Counted from the stretch's first letter, positions 1 through 10,492 are shown. The stretch: 29,411 nucleotides of DNA from Chara braunii (GCA_003427395.1 BFEA01000027.1:3467044-3496454); one strand, 5' to 3'. Program-made: numbers and translations. The notes: a model not told the origin generated them from the sequence alone.

Positions 1-165
1 CACGGGGGTGGGGGCAGCCGCCGCTCAACCTACATCCACGTGGGCGGCCTTGTACGCAAGAGGTTCTGAACAGGGGGAGTTGTAAGGAAGAAGATTAAAA
101 ACGAATTTAAGATTTTTTTGTTTTTTTGGTTTTTTCGCTTAGGCGCTCTGATATCATGTGACAAT

Positions 166-241
166 ATATATCGTATATATCGTCAAATAGAACTGCCCGG
201 TAAACCGTAGGCAGAGAGGGAGAAGAGGACAACAAACGAGG
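166..241 (-). mobile_element. Reverse copy of the ribozyme-adjacent element segment
   Basis: The reverse complement matches 1087-1180: CCCCTCGTTTGTTGTCC, then CTCCCTCT, then CCTACGGTTTACCGGGCAGT, TCT-TTTGAC and a TA-rich tail. The match begins within a few bases of the predicted ribozyme cleavage point at 1083. It adjoins a TA microsatellite (249-272). Confidence 0.75.
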
Positions 242-248
242 GGCTGTG

Positions 249-272
249 TATATATATATATATATATATATA
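249..272. repeat. TA dinucleotide run
   Basis: About twelve TA units in the centre of the palindrome, directly next to the end of the reverse element copy. Confidence 0.9.
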
Positions 273-1046
273 TCATCACATAAATATCAGAGCGCAAAAG
301 CGAAAAAAACAAAAGAAAACAAAAAGATATCAGTTCATTTCTTATCTTCTTCCTTACAACTCCCCCTGTTCAGAACCTCTTGCGTACAAGGCCGCCCACG
401 TGGATGTAGGTTGAGCGGCGGCTGCCCCCACCCCCGTGTGTCATATCGACCCACTTGCACACAGGCAGAAGGCAAAGAGGCAAAGAAAAGAGGAAGGGAA
501 CAGCCAAATAATACAGAACAGGGGGCAACAAAACAAATCCCAGATGACAAGTCCCACATGCAAGCACCGCCGCAACTCACAGGCCAAACGACGGGACGAG
601 ACCAACCAGGATATCAAAACATTCTTGTCTGCAAAGAAAGCAAAAAAAAGCTCCGATCCCAGTGTGACAACCAAAAAGAAAGAGAAGACAATCCCGGATG
701 ACGATTCCCATATATATATTATATAAAATCCGCGGCCATTCTGTGCTTCTAGTGCCAGCGGCGTGTCTGGAGTGTTTTTTTTGGTTGTGACAGACCTTTC
801 TTTGTTTCGTGGGTGTTTTGCCGGCTTGTGATGTTTCGTGAGAAAACAAAACACAGACACAACAGACACACAAGACAAACATTCACACACAACACACACG
901 CACACACCAGACACAAAACACGCGCGGACAGCGCACCAGGGTATGCATACGCACACAGACGTACACGCACCCATCAGCCGTCAGTGACCGACAGAGCAAG
1001 CGGTAGCAAACTCCGATACATACATTTATATGGAGGGTTCAGCCTC

Positions 1047-1083
1047 CTGATGAGTCGGTGAAACTCCGACGAAACAGTTTGTC
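1047..1083 (+). ncRNA. Hammerhead-ribozyme-like core
   Basis: CTGATGA (1047-1053) is followed by a perfect 5-bp stem II (GTCGG 1054-1058, loop, CCGAC 1066-1070) and GAAA (1071-1074). A short stem III then pairs ACA (1074-1076) with TGT (1080-1082) and ends in the GTC cleavage triplet (1081-1083). All core elements are present in the right order. The compact stem III resembles the minimal hammerheads known from Penelope-like retroelements. Weak point: stem I is not convincing. The bases next to CTGATGA do not pair with those after GTC; only GAGGG (about 1033-1037) and CCCTC (about 1089-1093) could pair at a distance. Activity is therefore uncertain. Confidence 0.6.
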
Positions 1084-1300
1084 ACATCCCCTCGTTTGTT
1101 GTCCTTTCTCCCTCTGTGCCTACGGTTTACCGGGCAGTTCTGTTTGACAATACATATATATACGATATATATATAAATATAAATATAACATCGGTGGAAC
1201 TCCGACGAAACAGTCCGTCACAACACTCCCAGTGCTTGTCCGCCTCTCCTTTTCTGCCTACGGTTCACCGGGCAGTTCTCTGCGACTCCACATATTCTCT
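1055..1300 (+). mobile_element. Two tandem ~137-bp units of a ribozyme-bearing element (Penelope/retrozyme-like?)
   Basis: Unit 1 starts at 1055 and unit 2 near 1191. Each has TCGGTG-AACTCCGACGAAAC, AGT--GTCACA, CCTACGGTT-ACCGGGCAGTT and a TA-rich end. Unit 2 lacks the CTGATGA half of the hammerhead. With reverse copies at 166-241 this resembles the tandem and inverted terminal copies of Penelope-like elements, but no reverse transcriptase is present, so the family is inferred. Confidence 0.5.
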
Positions 1301-1404
1301 ATGACGATATATATACATACGTACATAGACATACTACGGCGATACATATACACACGTACATATAAATATGGAATATACACGTATAATGTATACATATAAT
1401 ACAT

Positions 1405-1530
1405 ATGGCCGGCCTTGTACGCAAGAGGTGATGAATAGGCGGAGCTTTCCTTCCTTCCTTCCTTTCGTTCTTTTGTTTTCTCTTTTTTCGCCTTTGCGCT
1501 CCGATAAACGGTGTGACAATATAATACATA
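1405..1530 (+). repeat. Third diverged copy of the palindrome arm
   Basis: GGCCTTGTACGCAAGAGGT (1411-1429), TTTTTTCGCCTTTGCGCTC and GTGACAATATAAT match 47-165 in order. The intervening sequence has been replaced by CCTT and T-rich repeats. Confidence 0.75.
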
Positions 1531-1747
1531 TGCATATATCGGGCCGACTAAATGCAGTTGTCCATAGCCTCCATCCCCATCAAGTGGGCCCTTTCATCAG
1601 AATTTGGACCAAGCAAAAGGGAAAGCATCTGACACCTTTCCCATGACAGTAACTTCACATCGCCAAGCCCGTGACACTGAGTAAATGTGAATCTGATCGG
1701 ACGTCCACCACGACAGAATCTGATCTGCTCAGTCCATAAAACTACAC

Positions 1748-1868
1748 CTGCGTAGGAGTGCTTGTGTCACAGAGAGGGAGAGGCATGTCGGGGGTTTGAA
1801 TCCCTCTTTCCGCCAATTGGATACCTCGGATGCCTCTCGCTCTCTGTGACACAAGCACTCCTACGCAG
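1748..1868. repeat. 39-bp inverted repeat hairpin, tRNA B-box-like loop
   Basis: The arms 1748-1786 and 1830-1868 pair at 38 of 39 positions, with a 43-nt loop. The loop contains GGGGGTTTGAATCCC, which resembles a tRNA T-arm/B box. Transcribed, it would form a long near-perfect hairpin like a small-RNA precursor; alternatively it is a MITE or a fold-back of a tRNA-derived element. Confidence 0.85.
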
Positions 1869-2229
1869 ACGGATAGACATGCACGCGCGACCCACATACA
1901 CAAAAGTGCGGTGCGTTGTACGTTCCTTTTTCTTACAGAAAAAAAAAAGAAAAGAAAGACAGAGAGAGAGAGAGAGAGAGATAAGGAATTCGGTGAAGAC
2001 GGGGAAATGCATTCTTTTCCGCCCAAAGCCGCATTTTGATACAAAAACGCCTCCTTTCTCTTCCTCCTTCGACGCTCTTTTTCCTCCTCAACGCACTCCT
2101 CCTCCCCATCACCGCATCCTGCTCATCCGCACCACCTCCACTGGGCACGTCTTTCCCATCATCGTACACCCCTACGCGCCGGAATGGTAATCCTTCGACC
2201 ACTTAGCGCAGCGAGAAGAGGAGGAGGCC
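1869..2229. other. No gene seen; GA run and CT-rich stretch
   Basis: It holds an A-rich patch, a GA run (about 1961-1981) and a pyrimidine-rich stretch (2050-2170). No coding potential is supported. Confidence 0.6.
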
Positions 2230-3542
2230 ATGGAGTGCGGCCATGGACGACGAAGAGGACGGCATCACTTTGATGGACGTCAATGCCACCGTGATCACGA
2301 AAACGTGGAGGAGACTACCCACACCAACACGAAGTTCAACGCCGCAGCGGTCAGCGATTCGGCGAGGAGGAGGAGGAGGAGGAGTGCACGCGGGAAGGGC
2401 GGGGGTAGTGGGAAGAGGACACGGCGGCTAGGGAAAAGGCAAGAGAGAGAAAAGGAGAGAGGGAAAGAGAAGCTTTTGAGCACATTGAGATTAGAAGAGA
2501 GAATCGTAACAACAGTGACCACGACCAATGGCCAAGTTGCCCTGAACACGCTTCTCAGATTGAAACCCAACGCAAAATACAATGCATGGAATTGCGCGTC
2601 TGTCATGCTCAGAATGAAACGATGTAATGCCAGTGGGCAAACCACTACCGTTAGTAGCCCCTGCCTTTAGTCACGCCGCGCCACACTACCACATCCATCT
2701 GCTTACAGTCGTCCATTGAAACCTTTCAATCCCGTTGGCTGGTCGGCCCGACAGCGGATTCCAGTATACGACTCGCGCTCACTAGTTCGACTGAGAAGAG
2801 GGAGAAAACAGGAATGGCAGAAGGAGAGGGAGACAGATTAGAACGAAGTACAGAAGCGGGCCTGATATTAAGGGAACGGGACCAAACTTACCAAGCCCAA
2901 AATCGATCAAGAGCGTGACGTTGCCCGACGTTGCACGGCCAACTTGCACGACGCGCTCAAACTGCTCATCAACCGCTATGAAGGAACGAAAGATTGCCAC
3001 GCGTCGGCCGAATGAAGCGCATGAGAACTACGACCTCCGGCGGATTATCGTCCTTGACAGCCGCACGGCACTCCAAAACAGATACATCTGCACCGGAGGA
3101 TGACCGGCGGAGGATGACCGGCGTTCGAGAAGGGGAGAGAACCTCCCGCCGTTCCGCTGACCATCGGGATTGTCGCGCAAAGTGGCGCCACCAAACTGTG
3201 TACTACAACGCCACCACACTGTGTACTACAACGCCGAGAGAGCAGCACGTTCGCAGGTGATCTTCTCTCTCTGTGGCGTTAGTTGCAGTTTTAACTTTTA
3301 ACAGGTGCCCCACGTGCCCCTGCCACGTAGAAAGCGAAAACAGTTGCACTCTGCGCACACGATCCCCGCGCACTCGTTCCTAAGGCCATCGCCATACCAC
3401 TCTCGAATGTGGAAAATGAGAATGAACTTCCCGCTAGAACATGGCCAGATGCGCCCGCCACATTTTCGTCTTTTTCACATTTCGAGACTGCCGTGGCGCG
3501 GCCTAATAAGTCCCGGCTACCGCCCTTCACAAACGGACGGCA
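2230..3542. other. Intergenic; open frames not recognised
   Basis: A frame at 2230-2670 (146 codons) is rich in Arg, Gly and Glu because of GA/GGA repeats and resembles no family I know. A copy of the dispersed motif lies at 3407-3458. A short tandem repeat of GGATGACCGGCG is at about 3097-3122, and one of CGCCACCA-CTGTGTACTACA at about 3184-3235. I call no gene here. Confidence 0.5.
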
Positions 3543-3668
3543 GTTGAGTCTATGAGGCGGGAGGTTCGAATTGAGTCTGTGAAGCGGCGGGAGGTTCGGA
3601 TTGAATTGAGTCTTGTGAAACGCGGGAGGTTCGAATTGAGTCTGTGAGGCGGGAGGTTCGAATTCGAA
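3543..3668. repeat. Minisatellite, ~4 units of 27-37 bp
   Basis: Units carry GAGTCTGTGAGGCGGGAGGT followed by TCGAATT, with small indels between them. The GGTTCGAATT segment resembles a tRNA B box but no A box accompanies it. Confidence 0.85.
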
Positions 3669-5033
3669 ACGCGATGCACTTGCTCGGGAGGGGAACGAAC
3701 GCAAGCGCGCGTGGCTGAGATCCAGTTTCCCTCCAAAGACAGCGAAGCCCTGAGGGGCTTACCTTCACTATTACCTCTAGCCAGATGATGCAGGGAGCGG
3801 GGATAAATGGTACATACGCCCTTCGGGAGATCCGAGAAAAACAGGCAGTGGGGAAGGACCCCACTCCTTGGCGGTGCTTGGCGCCTGGAAAACATCCGCC
3901 AGCCCAGAATCGTAGCCGGGGGCAAGGTCCCACTTGCACGGATTAAGATATTCTGGCCGTTGATCTTTGCTATCTACGGTCAATATCGCTTAATTCGTGT
4001 AAGTGGGACCTAGCCCCAGGGGCCGGGACCCATATGCGCCCTGTAGTTTAGTTGGGTGTAGTTTAGTTGGGCGGCAGTGGGTGGCGTCGGGCGGCTGCGG
4101 GCAGCGAATCCTGGATGCATGATGAACCCGGGTTTCTGAGTCTTTTGGACATTTGTATCACATTTGTATTGGCGGAGACGTGGTTTGCGGAGACGTGGTT
4201 TGGGAGGAGGCGAGGCCATGTTCTGCGCGGTAGAAAGCTATTCCAAGAAAAGTGTTATTGCTAACGTCCTCTGCGCTTTTGGTTGAAAGTTCATGATTTT
4301 ACCGCCACTTTGAAGTTATGGAGGGCTTTTACTGTGATTTTACCGTGATTTTACAGCCACAAAACGGAAGATGATTTGAATTGAGGTTGGCCACCAACCA
4401 CCGGACGCCACGCCCGCTGACAGCCAAGCAGTTTTCTGGATTTTCCCGCCCCCCACACGTCGCACACTGTAGAAAACTACAACTACACGGTGCATGTGGG
4501 TCCCGGCCCCGGATGCGAATGGGCGAGAAAAGGGACCACCACCACACCAGACTTGGCACCTCTGCAGGTTTAGGTTACCAGATTTGGAAAACTTGCCCTT
4601 TCAGGCAAGCCGGGCTCCTCTTTTACACTATCCAATCCTTGTGTCACCTTTCCGCATGGGATGGGTGAATCTAGAGGCGAGTTTTGGCTGAACGAGGGTC
4701 TAATCCCACGCGCCGCTAAGGCGTAAAATCGATTTGGCATCCAATGGACCGGGGGCCAAGCAGCTTTTCCACGAATAGTGTCAGGCCTGATGGTACCTGC
4801 GGATAGTGAACGGCCAAGATTTTGCAAAAACGGATTTTGCAAAACTGCTGACTCTCATGGGAGGGGTAAGGGGTTGGGCGCTTTTGGAAATTTGTTCATC
4901 CGACCCGGCACGATTCATTACCGTGCTGCTACGCAGGAGGCCAAGAGAAGAAACAGGCGATTTGTTTTCCACAGTCGCTGGACCGGTACCGACTGGGATC
5001 CCCGTTTCCGACCAAAAGTTCCTCTACTATGCA
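3669..5033. other. No gene recognised
   Basis: Small local duplications only: GTAGTTTAGTTGGG twice (about 4042-4070) and GCGGAGACGTGGTTT twice (about 4172-4201). Reading frames up to about 137 codons exist, but none shows a known motif or codon structure that stands out. Confidence 0.5.
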
Positions 5034-5430
5034 TAGTGGGATCAGTAGCTGAAAAGGTAACCAAAAATACCCTCTATATTCAACCATCCCCAGCGAAAAG
5101 GAGGCACGGTGATTGTACCTCGCTTTTTCGGTGCATCATCGACGGAATAGAAACTGTAACTTTTGCTTTTTCTGCCACCAATGGAGTCTGAAAAAAACTC
5201 CTTCAAATGCTTGGCAGAAAGCAGTGGGGTCCTACCTTAAATGAAAAGGTGGCCAGAACTACCCTTTAGATTCAGCCATGTCATGCAAAAAGGAGGCACA
5301 AAGATTGGATGGTGTGCTGAAAAAGCAAAGGAAGGCAGAGTAGAAACGGATATGCTTGCTTTTGCCACCAACAATGGAGTTTGAAAAACCTCTTCCTAAG
5401 GCCTGGCGAAAAGCATAGAAGTCCTACCTT
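5034..5430. repeat. Diverged tandem duplication, ~190-bp period
   Basis: Unit 1 (about 5034-5219) and unit 2 (about 5220-5430) share, in order, AGTGGG-TC, GAAAAGGT, TACCCT-TA-ATTCA-CCAT, AAAAGGAGGCAC, GCCACCAA, AATGGAGT-TGAAAAA and TGGC-GAAAGCA. Both are noncoding as far as I can see. Confidence 0.8.
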
Positions 5431-6125
5431 AGGGTTGAGCCTTCATAAGAGTTTCCTCTGGCCTCACCCCGCTCAGGCATAGTTCACTATCTTTTGAGTT
5501 TCAACTGCCCTGCTCACACTCAAAACTCTCACAGTAGGTCGTGGTTGGCGAATGGTGCACCTGCAGACTAGTTTTGCCACGCTGTTGCGAAAACGAACCT
5601 CCCCCTAGACAGCGGTCAGGTGCATTAACTTGGTGGAGTCAGCCTCTACGATAAGCACATGGATAAAAGGGATCAGCAGGATAACGATGGTCAGCCAAAC
5701 GGAGCAAAACTCGAGCCAGTACGGCGAGCCCGAGGAGCTTAACGGCTGTGGTAGCAGTAATTCATTAATAGCATCTCGATAAGGACCATCAATTGGATCT
5801 TAATAATGACCACTTCAAAAACGCTCACGGATGTGTAACTTGGGAATGAATTTTCCTGTAGCAGATAAACTTGTGCGTGTTGTTAAAGCCACCCATTGTT
5901 AAGCTCCCTAATGGTGCAGATTGGGACTGAATCTTCGGCCAGAACATGGACAGATACACTACCAAATGGGTTGCCTGCCGTACCCTAACTTAAAAATGAA
6001 CCTCTCACTCAAACTTAAGCAAATATGGTGTAAGAACAAAAACTAAATCTTTATCTAAAACATGGTCGGTTGCACCCCTGTCGCTGCGTTTTCTGTACTG
6101 CAACCCCCGCATTCCGATCCACACA

Positions 6126-6130
<5 letters not shown>
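5431..6130. other. No gene; three dispersed-motif copies
   Basis: Copies of the dispersed motif, in varying decay, lie at about 5827-5865, 5913-5962 and 6026-6078. Nothing else is recognised. Confidence 0.5.

Positions 6131-6170
<40 letters not shown>
6131..6170. repeat. (CT)20 microsatellite
   Basis: Twenty uninterrupted CT units. Confidence 0.95.
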
Positions 6171-6172
<2 letters not shown>

Positions 6173-6259
6173 CGCGCACAAGCATGCACGTGCCTCATAA
6201 ATCCATCAATAGTGGTGTTTGATGACGATCGTTCGTATCATGAGCACCAACACCATGCA

Positions 6260-8040
6260 TGACGATCACTGCGAGCACGAGTACCTCAAACACCACCCCG
6301 GATAGAGATGGCAACTACGAGGAACACTTTGTTGATGACAGAAGCCACCCCCAATAACTTGAATGCGCAGCTCCGCTAAGATGGTCACGACAATAGCTAC
6401 CTCAAAAAAGTGACAACCAACAATGAGTTGATGATCATGATGTGCAGTAACAGGACTGTGACGAAATATGAGGAGCAACGACAGGATCCCGAGCCCAAAT
6501 ATGAGTAATAGCACGCTTATCATTCATAATGGCGATGGCGAGGAGATCACAACGCGTAACATAAAAAACAAGGATTGCGATCCAATCGACAATCGTCACT
6601 ATGCTGTAGGGCGCAAGGCCATGGTGGTGACTATGAATCGAATGCGTGATATAACAACGGGTTCGACCCTCTAACCACTGAAATTCTCAAAATAAAAATG
6701 AATCTTTTGCAGGAACATCGAAAGATACACCACTATCTGGGTTATAATATTTCAAGTAAGTTTGCTACTACCCGGATCGTGCACATGCACTTGCTCCCCT
6801 GCTTGCTAGCGCTAGCGCACTTTGCAGCTCACATCCTCGTTCATTTGTTGCATCCGGCCACGTTGGCTAAGCTCCCCATCCCTCGGATCCCAACACCTCC
6901 ATGTAGGCATGATGCCTCGCTCACCATCCCCCCCCTTCGTTGTTATGCGAAAACTATAATGAGGGAAAGCACGCTATTGGCTGGATGACTACCTTAGGTG
7001 AGGATGTTGATCGCAAGCACACTGGTGAACACAACCACGAGCAACACTACCACCATCATGAACTCGGTGATGACGATGAGTGGTCCGATTGTGCAGATCA
7101 TGAAGGCACGCAACTCGACCATGATAACAGTTATGACGTGCACCGCAAAGAGAAGGGCGTTGCTGAATACCGGAATGAGCCCGATAATAACGATCCGCTG
7201 ATGGCAACCAGTACGATCACGATAGTGACGCGCGTGGGTATGATGTAGGTTTCTCTTCTCTGCTACTCCTTCTTCATTTTTCTTCGTCACGTCTTCTCCA
7301 CTTCCGTTTTCATGAGTGCTACCTTCTACTCCTTCTATGTACCTTGCTCGAAATCACAACCAAATTCATTCCATTCCAGTCACCCAAAGTGCGGATGGCC
7401 ACGACACTCCAAGGTAGGGACTGCGATTTCAACCAGTCGGAGTATAAGTAATTGTCGAAGTCGAGGGTGAAGCTTGCGAGGTTGGGGAAGGCGATCTCAA
7501 TTACGCCTATCACCATTAGGAGATAGGCTAGCATGACTGCAAAGGGAACCTGCTTATGATCATAAAGTATCGCCCACGATCACGCAAAATGTAAACATCG
7601 TTTTCAATGGCTGAGCAGGTGTAGCAACGACAAACTCCTCAACATTGTTAATTCGATGGAGATGACCCTGATACCGCTCTCGTGATCATGACCAAACAAC
7701 ACAAATGATGAATGTGGTAACGGGTGGAACCACACGGCTATTGATCTCGCTCCAGTCCTCACCAAATGTGCAAAATGAGAATGCATCTCTCGCTAAAACC
7801 CGGAAAGATGCACCCTGGCCATTATAACGAACCAGGGCGGGATAATGATGACCAACATCATCCCTTTCGTCAACAGTACGTGCCCATCACGAACATGAAT
7901 ACCACTTCAACGATGATCATAAAAATAAGCACAATGACCACCTCGATGGTCGAGACGAATGTGGCACCTAGGCGAGTAGCACGACCATCAAGACGAGCAA
8001 CACGACCTCAATGAAGAGCAGACCGCCATGCGATGTAGGT
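6260..8040 (-). pseudogene. Decayed, hydrophobic coding-like region (unrecognised)
   Basis: Read on the minus strand, several frames are strongly hydrophobic with few polar residues, like membrane segments: VVVTILAEL-type text near 6340-6400, a stretch of roughly 65 residues at 6997-7195 including MMVVVLLVVVFTSVLAIN, and FIEVVLLVLMVVLLA near 7972-8016. Between them, 7319-7534 encodes MLAYLLMVIGVIEIAFPNLA and a soluble-looking tail with LYSDWLKSQSLPW. Frames are broken by stops and shifts. It could be a dead multi-pass membrane gene, or a biased repeat (GTNGTN-type) that merely looks hydrophobic. I recognise no family. Confidence 0.3.
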
Positions 8041-8277
8041 GAGCCGTTTTCTCTCTCCCTCTTTCCACTCTCTCTTCTACTCTATCTCTGTCAAAACTTT
8101 TTTTTTTCTCAAATTCTCCTTCTATCTCCACTATTATTTTTCTAATTAACGTTGTCTGACCCGCCCACGGTCTAGGCCAACAAAAACTTTTAAAAAAAAT
8201 TGTCCCGCCCTGGATTTATAATATGGACCATACTAGTCTTCTCTGTATCGTTCCAATTTTAACGTATGTCCCGAAGG

Positions 8278-8302
8278 ACGAGGTCGTGAACCACGACCTC
8301 GT
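8278..8302. repeat. Perfect 11-bp hairpin
   Basis: ACGAGGTCGTG, loop AAC, CACGACCTCGT. A very stable stem with a three-base loop; function unknown. Confidence 0.85.
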
Positions 8303-8373
8303 TATCTCATCACTGGACTGGCCAAGCCCTAGGTAATTCAAAATTACGTTATGTTCGGCATCTGATTATATAT

Positions 8374-8477
8374 GGAATCGAACTTGAGTTTCTATTTCAA
8401 CAGTTTAGGGGTATACCAACTTAGTTAAGCCCATTGGTATGAAGATCAGCCTCGGTACCGGCATCGGGTCCGCATCC
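8374..8477 (-). mobile_element. tRNA-like SINE head, first family, old copy
   Basis: The minus strand reads GATGCCGGTACC, CTTAACTAAGTTGGTATACC (A-box region), CCTAAACTGTTGAAATA and AAGTTCGATTCC (B box). It shares the central block with the intact SINE at 17612-17781 and the upstream CGAT-CCGG with the copy at 8770-8867. Its tail is not identified. Confidence 0.65.
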
Positions 8478-8769
8478 TAGTACACTGGCTTAGCGCAACT
8501 TAACCTCAACTCGATTCTTCGCAACTCCCAGCAGCTAGTCCGCTGGGAAACAGTTTGAGTGAAAACCCAAACTCTATCGTACAACTACTCAAACAGTCTG
8601 AGACAAAACATTCGTCTTTCAAACGTACCCGATCAACGTTTTGGCGTAGACCAAGTCGAGGACTACAAAGCGGATACCGAGCAGTGCATCCCAACTTTGT
8701 ATCATCTTTGAACTGATGAATCCTTAATTCATGATAATTTTATTATTTATTGCCATCCCCATGTATCTT

Positions 8770-8867
8770 GATTCAACTTTGGTTTGTATTCTAATAATTC
8801 AGGGGTGTACCAACTGAGTTAAGTTGTTGGTACCACTAACATTCCCAACTGGCCGGTATCGTGTCCC
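8770..8867 (-). mobile_element. tRNA-like SINE head, first family, old copy
   Basis: The minus strand reads GACACGATACCGGCC, CTTAACTCAGTTGGTACACC, CCTGAATTATTAGAATA and AAGTTGAATC. Its position-by-position similarity to 8374-8477 shows common descent. The B box is decayed (GTTGAATC). Confidence 0.6.
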
Positions 8868-9408
8868 CAAAAAGTAAAACAAAATAAAAATAGTAAAGAT
8901 ACTAAGGAATTTTTTTTAAAAAGGAAATCAGAGAGAAGGGGGTGAGGAACCGTCGACGCCCCCTTTGGTCTCGCGAATTGGTCCCACGGTCGGGACCGAC
9001 AACAAAACCTAGAGGGATAGGCCCGCCTTGGCTTTCAACCCCTCGATTTTACTTTGATGCTCCGTTGTTGTCGATCACAGGCCTGGAATCCTAAATGTGT
9101 TTGGTAAAAGTCATCCATCATAATCAATAGTGCTAGGCCCAAAATTGAGATTAACACTTGTCGATTTCCATATGAGCGGGTGCCGCTCCATGTGCGGGAA
9201 CCTTTCGAAGCGCCCCAAGGTCATACCTTGACCTATCAGGCGATCCCATGGTGAACCCCGACATTTGTCGCACCAAGGCCTTGATTCGGCTCATAACTGC
9301 CAAACACATCACTCCTCACTCCAAGGTCGTGCCTTTACCATTCAAGTGGCGAAAACTTGAACTTTGTCTGCGGTAACTCCATTTACGCATGCCTCGCTGA
9401 GGCCGCGA

Positions 9409-9411
<3 letters not shown>
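8868..9411. other. No gene recognised
   Basis: AT-rich then GC-rich text with no long frame and no repeat I can support. Confidence 0.5.

Positions 9412-9470
<59 letters not shown>
9412..9470. repeat. T59 homopolymer
   Basis: A long uninterrupted poly-T; possibly the tail of a minus-strand retroelement, but no head is found downstream. Confidence 0.9.
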
Positions 9471-9473
<3 letters not shown>

Positions 9474-9871
9474 TCCAGGATGTTGTAGAGGATAATTACC
9501 AGGCACACAGGGATCACCGGGAGCAATGAGCCTTCGCAGTCCTAAGATACGAGGTCACCTTCCACCCTACCACTCATCAATACTCTCAGCGTACCCCCTA
9601 ACCCAACCATCTTACCTCAGTGTAACCCACTTAGGACTATCGCCCAACCGCTAGGTGGGTGACTTGGACCAGACAGTAGTGATAGGCACCAAGGCTAGCT
9701 ATTACCCCAGCCCCAATGGAAGCGAAATCGGACAGGCCTCACTGTACGGGATCTTCGGATGCTAGGCACCACTATATTCTACCAACCTCGTATCCTTATT
9801 GTAAAGATCATAGACCCCTGGGTTTTATTTTCGGGAACAGCTAACTAGCAGTCAGTACCCCAGCCAGACAA

Positions 9872-9981
9872 CCTACCGTCCTTCCCCTAGCTTACCCAAG
9901 GCCAGGCGGAACTCAGACTGACAGTCCTACCGTCCTTCCCCTAGCTTGCCCCTATCTTGGCTGGGTGGAACTCAGACCTGT
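9872..9981. repeat. 54-bp tandem duplication
   Basis: CCTACCGTCCTTCCCCTAGC opens both units (9872 and 9926), and GGAACTCAGAC closes both. The middles differ. Confidence 0.85.
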
Positions 9982-10247
9982 TGGGGTACTACCGTATTCT
10001 ATACCCTAGAGTCTGAGTTCATTCTACCCCTTCCCCAGTCAATTGTACATGCACGTAAGCCCTTAGGTCATATGTATGTGCTCAGGAAGCCATGAATGTA
10101 GGCTATTTATGATGTATGTGTATATATCCAGAAGCCAGTTGTATACTCGAAGGCAGTATGAATCATATATGGGGCCGAAGGCTATATGTCAACACTATAT
10201 GTGTGTTGAGAATACCATGTATAACGGGCCAGATTGGACAGACCCCC

Positions 10248-10325
10248 CCAAAGTCTATGACCGAGCTCGAACCCGTGACTTGTGAGATGTAACTGAAAAA
10301 CTCAACCGTATGAGCAACAATCGGA
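10248..10325 (-). mobile_element. tRNA-like SINE head
   Basis: The minus strand has TTGCTCATACGGTTGAG (A-box-like) and ACGGGTTCGAGCTC (B box) at tRNA-like spacing. The acceptor stem is not preserved, so it is not a tRNA gene. Confidence 0.5.
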
Positions 10326-10427
10326 AATAGCACGTGTGTGTGGTATATCAGACCGGGAAGGAGAATCGAACGACCAAGACCAACACCCCAAGCAAGCCCT
10401 GTGGAACCCAGAACCAACATACAATAC

Positions 10428-10492
10428 CCGGGACTTGATCCCTTGACCAATACAGGCAGGGTCTGTAATCATAACCATATAGTGGTCAGAGG
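10428..10492 (-). mobile_element. tRNA-like SINE head
   Basis: The minus strand has CCACTATATGGTTATGATTA and GGGATCAAGTCCC (B box) at tRNA-like spacing. The A box is degenerate and there is no acceptor stem. Confidence 0.4.

Larger units (their letters stand above)
1..438. repeat. Large imperfect palindrome at the window edge
   Basis: Bases 1-95 are the exact reverse complement of 344-438. Inside, about 96-165 and 265-343 are still homologous (GCGCTCTGATATC and GATATCAG-type text, T-rich against A-rich) but diverged with indels. The centre (about 166-262) holds a single reverse copy of the 1084-1180 segment and a TA microsatellite. The palindrome may continue left of the window. Confidence 0.9.

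Noticed and set aside
2230-2670. 146-codon Arg/Gly/Glu-rich frame
   Set aside because: Low-complexity composition from GGA and GA repeats, no family resemblance, competing frames equally open.
8704-8745. Second hammerhead candidate (CTGATGA near 8714)
   Set aside because: No stem II or GAAAC core follows; same for CTGATGA near 25713 and on the minus strand near 11915.
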